Of a DNA stretch of 64,000 bases, positions 29,470 to 39,673 are shown one piece after another (within the stretch, counting starts at the first letter, position 1; every line of letters starts with the position of its first letter). Both the position numbers and the translations under genes were made by a program. This stretch comes from Candidatus Harrysmithiimonas galli. Lineage in GTDB: Bacteria > Bacillota > Bacilli > CAJFEE01. The stretch is from NCBI GenBank assembly GCA_904373265.1, contig CAJFEE010000003.1, forward strand, positions 62,001 through 126,000, read 5' to 3'. The notes beneath the pieces are model-generated. The model searched no databases and had not been told where the DNA came from. It saw nothing but the letters and a program-made list of their open reading frames with translations.

Positions 29470-31536
29470 TCAATCAAACATTTGTGCATCAAAATATCCG
29501 TTTTGTTCCATAAAATAGAGCAACGCTGCATACTCAGGATTATTCCACAGTTCACCATCATCAATTAAATGAACCGCATCCTGTCGTGCAACCTCAAGCG
29601 CTCGATAATCATGTATAATATTTGCTATTTTAAAATCCGGAAGCCCACTTTGTTTATAACCAAAAAAATCACCTGGTCCACGCAGATTCAGATCATGCTC
29701 AGCCACTTGAAAACCGTCATGCGTTTCCTCCATAATTTTTAAACGCTCCTTACCCATTTCTGTTTTAGGATTTCCAATTAAAATACAAAAGGACTGATTG
29801 GCACCACGACCGACTCGTCCACGTAACTGATGCAGCTGAGCTAAGCCAAAGCGCTCGGCATCATAAATAACCATTACAGAGGCATTGGGTACATTCACCC
29901 CAACTTCAATCACCGTTGTTGAAACAAGAATTTTTGTTTTTCCTTGCTTAAAACCGGTCATAATTTCTTCCTTTTTCTGCGGCTTCATTTTCCCATGCAA
30001 CAATGCAATTTCAAAAACATTGTTAACATAGCTTTTAAGCTTTTCGTACAGTTCAAGCGCATTTTCTAAATCCATCTTTTCTGAATCTTCAATTAACGGA
30101 CAGATGACATACGCTTGATGTCCTTTTTCCACTTCTTTACAAAGAAACGACCAAACCTGTGTCTCTGTTTCTTGTCGTACCCATCTTGTACGCACTGGCT
30201 TACGACCGCTTGGCATCTGATTAATGATGCTAACATCCATTTCCCCAAAAGCTGTAATCGCTAAAGTACGTGGGATAGGTGTTGCTGTCATATGTAAAAT
30301 ATTCGGCAACTGACCAGAGCTTTTTTCACGCAATATTTTCCTTTGCTCTACACCAAATCGATGCTGCTCATCCATTACAATCAAACCAAGCCGACAAAAT
30401 TTCACACGCTCCTGCAAAAGTGCATGCGTACCAATAAGAATGGATAACTTCCCATTTTCTGTTTCTTCAAGAATAATCTGTCGATCTTTGGCTTTTGTAG
30501 AACCGGTCAGACAGGCCAATGAAATATCTTCACCAGCCAATAAATTTTGGAAACTTTCAAAATGCTGCTGTGCCAAAATCTCTGTTGGAACCATAATCGC
30601 CACTTGAAAATTCCCACGAACCGCTGCATAAGCGCAAAGAAGTGCAACAATGGTTTTTCCTGAACCAACATCCCCTTGCAGTAAACGGTACAGCAAATAC
30701 GGTGAAGACATATCAGTTAAAATTTCGTCCAATACACTTTGCTGTGCCTGTGTTAAAGGAAATGGTACTTTTTGCTGAATAAAACGATTGATTTCTTCTT
30801 TGTCCACAGACACGCAAACTCCTTCACTGCTTTCACGAATTCTTTTACGCAACAATTGCATCTTAAGCTGAAATAACAATAGCTCCTCATAAATCATTCG
30901 TCTTCGCCCATGTTTTAATGCATGTGTTTGTTGAGGAAAATGCAAAATTTGATAGGTTTCTCGCTTAGATGGAAGTTTATACTGCGTGCGGACAGATTCT
31001 GGAAGCCAGTCCTCAATTTGATTCTTATACTGTTCTAGAGCATATTTCACCCATTTTCTCATTTGTTTTTGCGAAACAATGGTACGTAAGGAATAAATGG
31101 GTTGGAAAGAAGCTTTCCCTTCTTTTATATCCTTACCAAGAAATTTCCCTGTAATCGCAAGTTTACGACTGTCCCATTTTCCATATATACATACTTGATC
31201 TCCCAATTGAATGGTGTTCTTCACGTAATTTTGATTAAATAAGACCACTTTAATCACATACAAATCTGCTTTGATTTGAAAAGTACACCGGCTTTTTTTA
31301 CGTCCGTAAAATGAAATAATAGGTAAAGAAACAACCTCACCGGCAATTGTCACTGTTTCTTGATCACAAATTTCATCAAATGAACGAATCGTCTGATCTT
31401 CATATCTAGATGGAAAAAATTCCAGCAAATCAAACACAGTAAAAATACCAAGCTCTGCCAAAGACGCAATTGAATGCTGTCCAATTCCCTTCACAAAAGA
31501 AACAGAAATTTGTTGAAGTCCGGTATTTCGTTTCAT
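29470..31536 (-). CDS. recG: ATP-dependent DNA helicase RecG
   Basis: Remodels stalled replication forks and Holliday junctions. The 688-residue protein has an N-terminal wedge/OB region and SF2 helicase motifs: LLQGDVGSGKT (I), MVPTEILAQQH (Ia), VMDEQHRFGV (II), HMTATPIPRT (III), VSTTVIEVGVNVPNA (V) and QLRGRVGRG (VI). It ends in the TRG-type tail. The start follows AAGGAGGGGATATT. In B. subtilis sdaAB-sdaAA lies upstream; here that position is noncoding. Confidence 0.97.
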   Translation of the reverse strand: MKRNTGLQQISVSFVKGIGQHSIASLAELGIFTVFDLLEFFPSRYEDQTIRSFDEICDQETVTIAGEVVSLPIISFYGRKKSRCTFQIKADLYVIKVVLFNQNYVKNTIQLGDQVCIYGKWDSRKLAITGKFLGKDIKEGKASFQPIYSLRTIVSQKQMRKWVKYALEQYKNQIEDWLPESVRTQYKLPSKRETYQILHFPQQTHALKHGRRRMIYEELLLFQLKMQLLRKRIRESSEGVCVSVDKEEINRFIQQKVPFPLTQAQQSVLDEILTDMSSPYLLYRLLQGDVGSGKTIVALLCAYAAVRGNFQVAIMVPTEILAQQHFESFQNLLAGEDISLACLTGSTKAKDRQIILEETENGKLSILIGTHALLQERVKFCRLGLIVMDEQHRFGVEQRKILREKSSGQLPNILHMTATPIPRTLAITAFGEMDVSIINQMPSGRKPVRTRWVRQETETQVWSFLCKEVEKGHQAYVICPLIEDSEKMDLENALELYEKLKSYVNNVFEIALLHGKMKPQKKEEIMTGFKQGKTKILVSTTVIEVGVNVPNASVMVIYDAERFGLAQLHQLRGRVGRGANQSFCILIGNPKTEMGKERLKIMEETHDGFQVAEHDLNLRGPGDFFGYKQSGLPDFKIANIIHDYRALEVARQDAVHLIDDGELWNNPEYAALLYFMEQNGYFDAQMFD

Positions 31537-32284
31537 AATATCCCCTCCTTAATATAATACATGTAGATCAATAAAGGGAACCTACAACCTCTTGCTAGTG
31601 ATAAGTGATACTAACAATTCCTGTATCATCTCTGCATGAGATAAGATGACATTGTCTTCTTTTGAAGTATTTTCATAATTTTATGATTGAAAGATCAATG
31701 CCTCTATCTGATAACCCATCTACAAATCAGTTGGATTTTGCTTGCTTAAAAATATTTCATATATTAAATTAACAAATAAATATTTATTTATTAAGATAAA
31801 AAATGATTTAAAATATTTTTCTAATGATTTACTATATTTTGTTTCAATACGGATATTTAGATAAAATACTCACCCTGTTTGAAAAAACAATACACTTTGC
31901 AAAATCAAACAATCATCTTATACTGTCACATTTTTTGATCTATGAAAAGCAAGTCTTTTTTGTTATATATCCATTTGCATACTATATTCAAAAACTGTTT
32001 TTCATTTCCTTATTCCCTTTTGATAGCTGATCGTTCTTAAAAAATTACTTGTATCATTTGAAAATATAAAATAACGCAAAATAACGATTGATGAAAAATC
32101 AAACAGAAGAAAAAACAGCCCGTAAACAACCTTTGAACTACTCCCAAATTTTGTACCAAATATCTTATAAAATATTACAAGGCTCCTTATCCAACCATAT
32201 ACAAAGTCTATATTCCTGTGCTGATAAAAAAATAGATATCATATAATCAGCCATTTCAAATAAAATAGCCAATTTTTTAAAAAA
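31537..32284. other. Long AT-rich spacer between recG and the fakA terminator
   Basis: No intact gene seen on either strand. A 68-codon plus-strand frame at 31824-32030 is hydrophobic by composition only and lacks a ribosome site. The location corresponds to sdaAB-sdaAA in B. subtilis, so this may be a fully decayed remnant, but no serine-dehydratase motif is legible. Confidence 0.45.
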
Positions 32285-32381
32285 AGCGCTAAAAGATGCC
32301 TGATACTTTACGGAATTTCTCGCAGTTTTCATATATCATCGCAAATTTTCCGTCAATCGTACCCCAATTTCTCTTAGCGCT
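32278..32381 (-). terminator. Large hairpin with U-run downstream of fakA
   Basis: A 12-base inverted repeat (32285-32296 with 32370-32381, one mismatch, core AGCGCTAA) encloses about 73 bases. These contain an inner pair of arms, ACGGAA/TTCCGT. On the minus strand the outer stem is followed directly by UUUUUUU. It sits 41 bases after the fakA stop. Its position and U-run fit an intrinsic terminator, but the loop is far longer than usual. Confidence 0.6.
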
Positions 32382-32421
32382 TCAAATATTCAACTTAAAA
32401 TCTTTTTAACATAAAAATCCA

Positions 32422-34083
32422 TTATTCTAGTGAGAAAATAAAAGCATACAACGGCTGATTTCCTTTATGAACCTCCACTTCCACTTCCTCATACTTTTCA
32501 GATAAAAATGCACATAAGGCATCTACTTCTTCGTCTGTAGCATCTGCACCAGATAAAACTGTTAAAAGTTCATAATCTGGTGTAATCATTTGATCTAATA
32601 GCTTCTTTGCAGCTTCCAATTTATTTGGATGTGTGACAACAATTTTACTTTCTAAAATTCCCATAAAATCATTCATCCGAATATCAATTCCATCAATTTG
32701 CGTATCACGAACCGCAAATGTAATCTGCCCACTTAAAATATTTTTGCGTGCAGTTTCCATTGCCTTTATATTTTCCTCAACAGTTGCTTTCGGCTGGAAT
32801 GCAAAAACTGCAGCCAAACCTTGTGGAATGGAATTGGTTTCAATCACATGAATTTGAGCCGTTTCACAAATTTCTTTGGCCTGTTTTGCTGCCAAAATAA
32901 TATTTTTATTATTTGGTAACACATACACATGCTCGGCATTTGTTGCCTCAACAGCATGAACAATATCCTCAGTACTTGGGTTCATCGTTTGACCGCCTTC
33001 AATCATCTCGGTTACACCCATGTTTTTAAATAACTCGACAATACCACTACCGACCGCAACACTTACAAGTGCATAGGGTACACGCTGTGATGCATTTTTT
33101 TCTTCCTGACGATCAATTTCACCGTTATGAAGCAATGCTGTATGCTGCTCACGCATATTTTCAATCTTCATATTGATTAAGGAGCCATATTTTTGTGCAT
33201 GTGTTAAAACATTTCCTGGATACTCCGCATGGATATGCACCTTTACAATGCTTTCATCAGAAACAACCAATAAAGAATCTCCCATATGGCTTAAAGCTTC
33301 ACGAAAAACTGCTTCGTCAAACGGATTGGCTTTTAACTTCTCTGAATCCAACTTAATCATAAATTCTGTACAATAACCATATACAATATCTTCAGTGTTT
33401 AGGTGACTTTGAGCATTGGCAGGTTCTTTTACCATTTTAGGTGGCTCTTCAAATGAAATAGTTGTCGTTTCTTGACCTTTAAGTTGTTGTAAAAAACCTT
33501 CGTAGATCAATACCAATCCTTGACCTCCACTATCCACGACACCCACCTCTTTTAAAACAGGCAATAAATCTGGCGTTTTTTGCAGAGATGCTTGCGCTTC
33601 TTGAACAATTGCTGCCAAAAATGGTTCAAATTCCTCGATTGTAGAAGAAATCTCAAGTGCTTTTTTCGCCATATCCTTTGCTACGGTCAAAATGGTTCCT
33701 TCAACTGGCTTTAAGACGGCTTTATAAGCTGTTTGCACCCCTTGATCCAAACCTACCGCAAAATCTTTTGTTGTAATCATCTCTTTTCCTTCTACACCTT
33801 TGGCAAAGCCACGAAACAATTGTGATAATATGACACCTGAGTTTCCACGTGCACCCATCAATAAACCGCGCGATAAAAAAGCTGCGACTTTCGCCACATG
33901 ATCCACTTTATTTTGTGACACTTCCTTTGCACCAGATGTCATAGACAAATTCATATTGGTGCCTGTATCCCCATCTGGCACGGGGAAAACATTTAAAGAA
34001 TCTACATAATCTGCATTCTGACTTAAATTACTCGCGCCCTGAATCACCATATCTGCAAAGCGCAAACCACTCATTCTATTCAT
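32422..34083 (-). CDS. fakA: Fatty acid kinase FakA (YloV, DAK2 domain)
   Basis: Phosphorylates exogenous fatty acids bound to FakB. The 553-residue product has an N-terminal DhaL/DAK2 nucleotide domain (FPVPDGDTGTNMNLSMTSGA, GARGNSGVILSQLFRGF, PVEGTILTVAKD, VGVVDSGGQGLVLIYEG), a middle domain and a C-terminal EDD-like domain (NNKNIILAAKQAKE). The ATG at 34083 is chosen; an upstream TTG would itself overlap the GGAG site. It lies 25 bases downstream of asp23, the conserved yloU-yloV pair. Confidence 0.93.
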   Translation of the reverse strand: MNRMSGLRFADMVIQGASNLSQNADYVDSLNVFPVPDGDTGTNMNLSMTSGAKEVSQNKVDHVAKVAAFLSRGLLMGARGNSGVILSQLFRGFAKGVEGKEMITTKDFAVGLDQGVQTAYKAVLKPVEGTILTVAKDMAKKALEISSTIEEFEPFLAAIVQEAQASLQKTPDLLPVLKEVGVVDSGGQGLVLIYEGFLQQLKGQETTTISFEEPPKMVKEPANAQSHLNTEDIVYGYCTEFMIKLDSEKLKANPFDEAVFREALSHMGDSLLVVSDESIVKVHIHAEYPGNVLTHAQKYGSLINMKIENMREQHTALLHNGEIDRQEEKNASQRVPYALVSVAVGSGIVELFKNMGVTEMIEGGQTMNPSTEDIVHAVEATNAEHVYVLPNNKNIILAAKQAKEICETAQIHVIETNSIPQGLAAVFAFQPKATVEENIKAMETARKNILSGQITFAVRDTQIDGIDIRMNDFMGILESKIVVTHPNKLEAAKKLLDQMITPDYELLTVLSGADATDEEVDALCAFLSEKYEEVEVEVHKGNQPLYAFIFSLE

Positions 34084-34108
34084 AAAAAAACTGGTTTCTC
34101 CTTTCAAT

Positions 34109-34471
34109 TTAGATGCCCATTACACGAACACCATGAACAAAAATATTTATTGAATCGACCTGAATACCAGCTGTTTGCTGTAATGTATATCGGACACGTT
34201 GCTGCACATTATGTGCTACTTCGGAAATTTTTGTACCATAACTTACAATCACATACATATCAATATGAATCCCCTCTTCATCCTGACGAACGACTACACC
34301 TTTTGAAAAATTTTCTTTACGTAAAATTTCTGTAATTCCATCCTTTAATTGATTTTTGGATGCCATCCCTACAATACCATAGCATTCCGCTGCAGCACCA
34401 CCGGAAATGGAAGAAATAACCTCTGTTGCAATATCAATTTGCCCAAACTGATTGTTCATTTCAAGAGACAT
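34109..34471 (-). CDS. yloU: Asp23/Gls24-family protein YloU
   Basis: A 120-residue small cytoplasmic Asp23-domain protein of the family linked to envelope stress and almost always adjacent to fakA. Visible are the IDIATEVISSISGGAAAECYG start region, IHIDMYVIVSYGTKISEVA and VDSINIFVHGVRV. The start follows AAGGGAGCTGTTTTT. Its precise role is unknown. Confidence 0.92.
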   Translation of the reverse strand: MSLEMNNQFGQIDIATEVISSISGGAAAECYGIVGMASKNQLKDGITEILRKENFSKGVVVRQDEEGIHIDMYVIVSYGTKISEVAHNVQQRVRYTLQQTAGIQVDSINIFVHGVRVMGI

Positions 34472-34785
34472 AAAAACAGCTCCCTTCTACTTATGTTTGC
34501 TTTTCATAAAAATATCGAATCCATACTACAATCTTAGTTTATCATAAATGTATATGAATTGCATATTCATTCGGAAATTCTCCACCTATTCATTATGAAT
34601 ATATTTCATCTCTTTATCGTTTCGATCATGTACGAAAATATACATATTGTCAAGTAAATTTCCTTGTAGGATAGATAAAAATCTATTGCAAAGCCCATTT
34701 AATTATGATAAATTAGAGAAGTATTTGTTCAAATCAAATGAATAGCAATGTATTGCCTTTATTTTATTAAAGGAGGTTAGAATCT
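34472..34785. other. Divergent regulatory region between yloU and rpmB
   Basis: 314 bases without a gene. AT-rich, with several -10-like hexamers (for example TATGAT at 34704-34709 on the plus strand, near TTGCAA at 34685-34690), but spacing does not allow a confident promoter for either side. Confidence 0.4.
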
Positions 34786-34974
34786 ATGGCTCGTGTTTGT
34801 GCAATTACAGGCAGAAAAGCCCGTTCAGGAAACGCACGTTCTCACGCAATGAATGCAACAAAGCGTAAGTGGGGTGCAAACCTACAAAAAGTTCGTATTT
34901 TGGTTAATGGAAAACCAAAACGTGTTTATGTTTCTGCTCGTGCATTAAAATCTGGTAAAGTCGAACGTGTTTAA
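34786..34974 (+). CDS. rpmB: 50S ribosomal protein L28
   Basis: A 62-residue protein beginning [27 protein letters not shown], typical of L28. The zinc-ligand cysteines of some L28 paralogues are not present as CxxC, so this is the C-minus form. A perfect AAAGGAGGT ribosome site precedes it. It is transcribed opposite to fakA-yloU, as in B. subtilis. Confidence 0.98.
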   Translation: MARVCAITGRKARSGNARSHAMNATKRKWGANLQKVRILVNGKPKRVYVSARALKSGKVERV

Positions 34975-35050
34975 TTATCGACTATTTTTAATGGATAATC
35001 AAATGCATATTAAACAAAAAGACTGAAACAAGATAAGGAGCAAATCATTA

Positions 35051-35087
35051 AAAAAGTGGAATGGAACCAATCCAATTTCACTTTTTG
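35051..35087 (+). terminator. Terminator after rpmB
   Basis: Arms AAAAAGTG...CACTTTTT extended by an imperfect GAATGG/CCAATT pairing, with a run of T at the 3' side, 76 bases past the rpmB stop. Confidence 0.65.
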
Positions 35088-35756
35088 ATGTATTTGCACT
35101 ATGTATACATATAATCATTAATATTCGGAATTTAACAGCTATAAGTACCCCATTCCATTTCCAATATTTGCTTTTCTTCGAACAAACAATCCATGAAAAT
35201 ACAAATTCCTTCAAACATTCAAAACCCATCATTTTTTCCTTCCTAGATAGATGAAATTTGTTTTTTCTCTAAAAGCCTTACACATGTGTATTCTTGAGTG
35301 TACATACTTCTCATTTCCCATTCATTTTTGCTAGACAAAACATGAACAACTTAAGTCTTTTTCTTTTGGATGGACAAAAATGGTTCCTAATGTACTTGAT
35401 TCATAATCTAGAACCAACCATACTTATACAAACACTCTCTTTTAAAAACTCTTTCATTTTACGCCTAAAAAAGACAGACTGAGATAAGCTATACGAGAGA
35501 ATTTTTAACATCATACATAGATAAAGGAAAACCGCCTATAATTTCAAAAAAATGGTTCCACCCCCCTTGCAGAATGCCTTCAACCAGATAATGAAAGGAA
35601 AAGATGGGATCATGATTTTGTAATTTCCTTTCTAAGATGTAAAAACAAGAGCAATGGGATTCAATATGATATGATTTTCAAACATCCAGACACTTCTTTT
35701 GATATAGATTTTATCGATAACTGAATTTGAACAGATGACATCCTTTTTATCAAAAA
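35088..35756. other. AT-rich spacer between rpmB and the chemoreceptor gene
   Basis: No convincing gene. Frames at 34999-35232 (minus) and 35294-35482 (plus) have no ribosome site, no motif and codon use like noncoding DNA. Confidence 0.45.
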
Positions 35757-35804
35757 ATCAAGACCACGGAATTTTTCTTATATTGTAAAATTCCCGTGGT
35801 CTTT
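35745..35804 (-). terminator. Intrinsic terminator after the chemoreceptor gene
   Basis: Stem AAGACCACGG-AATTTT (35760-35775) pairs with 35787-35803 with a single bulged base and an 11-base loop. On the minus strand it is followed by GATTTTTTG. It lies 25 bases after the stop of the upstream minus-strand gene. Confidence 0.87.
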
Positions 35805-35828
35805 TCATATCAAAAACAGGTTTTATCC

Positions 35829-37628
35829 TTATATCTCTTTTCGCAACGATTTTTTCACTTTAAAACGTTTGACCTCATTTTCTAACTGATGTGCACGTTC
35901 TTCAAATTTCATAGCACGATCATTCAGATCCATCGCTTGTTCTAAAATATTTGTACTTCTTTCTGCAATATCGGTAGTACCTACTGCCCCTTCACCAGCT
36001 GCAATGGATACTTCCTGAATGGTCTGAATAATACTTTGAATGGATGCAGACAAATTTTCAACATTCTCTTTAAATCCATTGATTAAGTTGTCTACTTGCA
36101 TTGCATCATCATTATAATGATTTCCTACATCCATAAACGCATCATAATCTTTTGTCACATCAACAGAAACAAAATTGTACAATCCTTCCGCACTCTTTGA
36201 TAAATTATCAACCGCTTCAACGACCTGATGGGTAACCTCTTGAATTTCTAAAACTGTATTTTTAGATTGTTCTGCCAAATTTCTAATTTCCATTGCAACA
36301 ACAGAAAATCCCTTTCCAGCTTCTCCTGCACGTGCTGCCTCAATTGCTGCATTTAATGCAAGTAAATTCGTCTGTCCGGAAATGTTCATAATTGACTCAG
36401 ACAAGATCCCAATTTGCTCAACAACCTTCGCTTTTTCTAAAGCCTCACGGAGAGTACTGGCAATTTCATCACGAATATCAAGCGCACGTCTGCGTGATTC
36501 TTGAACTTGTTCTTTTGTATTTTGTGCACCCTCGCTGATACGATCTACAATACTTGCCCCCTCTCGAGACTGATCCGCCATATCCTTTGTAGCAATTTCA
36601 ATTCGTTTTGAATTTGATGAAACCTCCTGTGCGGCTGCGGCTGTTTCTTCAATACTTGCCGATAATTGCTCTGTTGTTGCTGAAACCGCTTCAATTTCAC
36701 CAGATAAAGCTGTCATGCTCTTATTCATGCTTTGGATATCCGTTACAATATTATTTGCTTCTTCTCCCACTTTTGAAACCAAGCCACCGACAGAATCCTG
36801 CATATGCTGAATAGAGCGTGCCAAATTACCAAAATCTGCCTTATCTTGTAAAAATTTCTCTTCAACTGGCTGTGAAAAATCACCTGTTGCCATAATATTT
36901 GTTTGCTTCATAACCATATTTAAGCCGCTTGTAATTTGCCGAATAATCACAAAAGAAACAACCGCAACTATAATAACCACGATGATAAATATAATGATAC
37001 TTTCCTTAATTGATTTGGTCTGATATGTGTTCAACATCTGCTCTGTTTTATTGACTTTATCCATAATTGTCGTTGTATATTCACCAGTTACAATTACCCA
37101 ATTGTATGGCTCATATAACTGAGCGAATGAGGTTTTACTTTCTTCTTTCCCTGTAGCCGGATTTACATTCTGATATGAAACATAACCACCCTCTGTATTA
37201 TTTCGTGCTATGTTAATTAATTCCTGTACATATTTCTGTCCGTTTGCATCGGTTTCATTCAACAGGTTTTGTCCCTCTAATTCCTCCCTCCCCGGCCGGA
37301 CAATGGAGATTCCTGTTGTGTCCACAATGGAAAAATAACCATCCTTATGATAATGTAAAGCCCGCACAATGTTTGCTGAGCGTTCTTTGGCTTCCTCCAA
37401 AGTATAAAGACCTGTCTCATACTCTTGATAGATTGTATCCAGCATCGAAAATACAGTCTCTACTTGCCATGAATTTCCATCATTAAAAACTCCTTTTAAA
37501 GATTCAGTAAATTCGATAACTGCCTGTTCCTTTTGAGCATTTTGATGAAATAGATCATTTATCGTTAGAAAAACCATTCCCAATATGCCCACTAAGCTTA
37601 CTAACAAAATCTTTGTTTTAACTTTCAT
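35829..37628 (-). CDS. Methyl-accepting chemotaxis protein (single Cache sensor)
   Basis: A 599-residue transmembrane chemoreceptor. It has TM1 at about residues 7-25 and an extracellular sCache-type domain with the motif [20 protein letters not shown] and [14 protein letters not shown]2 lies near residues 195-220, followed by HAMP and a long coiled-coil signalling domain. The hairpin tip [19 protein letters not shown] and [15 protein letters not shown] are conserved. This Cache subtype in related receptors binds small carboxylates or related ligands; the ligand here is unknown. The ATG at 37628 follows AAGGAGAG. It stands alone between rpmB and spoVM, a non-standard position. Confidence 0.93.
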   Translation of the reverse strand: MKVKTKILLVSLVGILGMVFLTINDLFHQNAQKEQAVIEFTESLKGVFNDGNSWQVETVFSMLDTIYQEYETGLYTLEEAKERSANIVRALHYHKDGYFSIVDTTGISIVRPGREELEGQNLLNETDANGQKYVQELINIARNNTEGGYVSYQNVNPATGKEESKTSFAQLYEPYNWVIVTGEYTTTIMDKVNKTEQMLNTYQTKSIKESIIIFIIVVIIVAVVSFVIIRQITSGLNMVMKQTNIMATGDFSQPVEEKFLQDKADFGNLARSIQHMQDSVGGLVSKVGEEANNIVTDIQSMNKSMTALSGEIEAVSATTEQLSASIEETAAAAQEVSSNSKRIEIATKDMADQSREGASIVDRISEGAQNTKEQVQESRRRALDIRDEIASTLREALEKAKVVEQIGILSESIMNISGQTNLLALNAAIEAARAGEAGKGFSVVAMEIRNLAEQSKNTVLEIQEVTHQVVEAVDNLSKSAEGLYNFVSVDVTKDYDAFMDVGNHYNDDAMQVDNLINGFKENVENLSASIQSIIQTIQEVSIAAGEGAVGTTDIAERSTNILEQAMDLNDRAMKFEERAHQLENEVKRFKVKKSLRKEI

Positions 37629-38901
37629 AAATTCTCTCCTTCTCACCTATAAAGTATCCATTCTAATTTTATAATTAAACATTATAATTTACAATATATT
37701 AAATAAGAAACATACTAAAATCCGTGTATAAAATATAGACAGCTTATTGGAAAAATATCTCTTACACAAAAAGTTTAAAATGATGGCTTCTTCTATGATC
37801 TTCATGTCATATGTCAATTGATTTCTTCTTGATTTTACATTACCAAAGTAGGTTGTTGTAGGCTACCGGAATATGGAAGTGAACAAAATTATAACGACAT
37901 TCTACCTAAGCAAAAGCAGGAAAACTTCCATCATTTATGGAACCAATTTTTTGATTCTTAAAAACACTCGGATGTACCATCTGACAAGATAAAAAGCAAA
38001 GATTGAAAATAAAATAGAAATGATATTCATAGCCATGAATTTCCAGACATTCAAAGCAAACTGTACAAACAAATTCTAAGATAAAATGATTTCATCCATA
38101 TAAAAAATCCGAACTGAGATGAATTCCCAAAGGTGAGTCCACATCAAATTCGGAGTTTTAACTTTATAGATTTCTGAACTTTAAAATATTTTTATCTATC
38201 CGAGATATTTTCGTTTTGTCTTAGTCTCTTTTTATAATTTGAAACTAGATTTATCCAAAGCTTTTTATTCATTGATAAAATAAATAATATCTAAAAATTT
38301 AATATAAAGAAATTTTACAATAATTTATTATGACACTTTACTTCAAAACAATTGTTCTCTAAAACCATACAGAAAAAAGCATCGAAAACTCAATTTGAAA
38401 ATAATGTACCAAACTTTTATATCACTTCCATTTCAAATCATTGTCAAGAGGGTCGAACCATTTTTATATTCCTAAATGTGAAGAAACAATTCATTCTTCA
38501 TTTGCTGAAACTATAAAATAACATTTTGATATGTGCTGGAACAAAAGCGGAAAAAATAAAAAAATAGAAAATAGCACTTTTAAAACATCTATGCTTTAAA
38601 CAAATTGCTGTGCTTGTTTGTTCTCTAAAAAGTAAATTTTCGCACTTCAACACCAACATTTAAATCTAGACAAAACACATCTACATATTAAAATGTATAA
38701 ATACCTAATAAAAAATACAGAAATCATTTCGATAAAGAAAATAAAAACTGTAGATCTAACCAAAGAAATCACATAGATCACTCATACCCTCTTTCATAAA
38801 ATAGGGTTTATTCCATTATCAAAAATCAACAATTTCCAAAATTATTTTATAAATATTTTATTGCCGTTTCCTAATAAAATGTTTTTCTACTTTTTGGCTC
38901 A
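37629..38901. other. 1.27-kb AT-rich region between the chemoreceptor and spoVM
   Basis: No intact gene on either strand. One candidate terminator-like hairpin (38103-38158) pairs TCCGAA/TTCGGA and GATG/CATC arms around a 30-base loop and is followed on the minus strand by TTTTTT. It could end the spoVM transcript, but it lies 750 bases away. The remainder is spacer-like with many stops in all frames. Confidence 0.5.
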
Positions 38902-38979
38902 CTATTTTTTAAATGTGCTAAGCAATGCCTTTACGATACCTCCAAGGAACTTAGGTAACTTAATCGTATAAAAACGCAT
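38902..38979 (-). CDS. spoVM: Stage V sporulation protein SpoVM (25 residues)
   Basis: Tiny amphipathic-helix protein that marks the convex forespore membrane and anchors SpoIVA to start coat and cortex assembly. The frame begins MRFYTIKLPKFLGGIVKALL and ends TFKK, differing from the 26-residue B. subtilis protein at only a few positions. Pro9, which sets curvature recognition, is kept. A strong GGGAGGCG ribosome site lies 6-7 bases ahead. The location, between rpmB and thiN, is the family's usual place. It is shorter than ordinary gene-calling cut-offs. Confidence 0.95.
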   Translation of the reverse strand: MRFYTIKLPKFLGGIVKALLSTFKK

Positions 38980-39022
38980 AAGGACGCCTCCCTTTTCGAA
39001 TTCACAAAAATTTTCCTATTGT

Positions 39023-39673
39023 CTAAAGCAATACATCAAGCTTTGAATCAGTACTCTTTATTACTAAAAGTATGCCTTTTTGAAACGAAATAGTACCTAC
39101 ATTTTTGCAAAATTCATTGCTTACAGTTAAGCTGCGCCCTTTTTTGATGTGACGTTGTTGCAAAGGATATTGAAAACCTTCCAATGTCAATGCCTCAACC
39201 ATTTCTGAATAGGGTAAAAAAGAAATATAACGAAATCTTTCATCATGTGCCAATTTATGACATCCTGCCAGTAAAAAAAACATTTCATTTTGCTCATCTT
39301 TGATAAAAATTTGAGTTGTATGCATCACCAAATCATATAACAAATCTAAAGTTGCAAGCTCATGATCCAACCGATGCCCGGTGGCACCATAAATGTGAAT
39401 TTCTTTTGGATCTTGTCTAATCGCCCAATCCAATGCCAACTCCAAATCAGTTTCATCCTTTTGTGTTGCATATACTTCTTTTTGCTGGACAGACTGAACA
39501 AATGTACGATGTTTTGCATCTATACTATCAAAATCACCAAAAATTCGCTGTGGGGCAATTCCTCGATCCAATAAATAGCCCACACCTCGGTCAACACCAA
39601 TCCAATAATCATTTATTGTATTTTCCAACTTTGCCTCTGGATTTCTACCACCAGCCATAATTTTTATTTTCAA
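39023..39673 (-). CDS. thiN: Thiamine pyrophosphokinase
   Basis: Converts thiamine to thiamine pyrophosphate. The 216-residue protein has IKIMAGGRNPE, VDRGVGYLLDRGIAPQRI, GDFDSID, KDETDLELALDWA and GATGHRLDHELATLDLL, the ThiN catalytic segments. The reading frame is open to 39760, but that extension runs through a terminator hairpin. The TTG at 39673, 7 bases after GGTGGTGAG, gives the family-sized protein and is taken as the start. Confidence 0.92.
   Translation of the reverse strand: MKIKIMAGGRNPEAKLENTINDYWIGVDRGVGYLLDRGIAPQRIFGDFDSIDAKHRTFVQSVQQKEVYATQKDETDLELALDWAIRQDPKEIHIYGATGHRLDHELATLDLLYDLVMHTTQIFIKDEQNEMFFLLAGCHKLAHDERFRYISFLPYSEMVEALTLEGFQYPLQQRHIKKGRSLTVSNEFCKNVGTISFQKGILLVIKSTDSKLDVLL

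Noticed and set aside
31824-32030. 68-codon plus-strand hydrophobic frame
   Set aside because: AT-rich spacer readily yields Phe/Ile-rich frames; no initiation signal.
34999-35232. 77-codon minus-strand frame after rpmB
   Set aside because: Overlaps the rpmB terminator; no ribosome site or recognisable domain.
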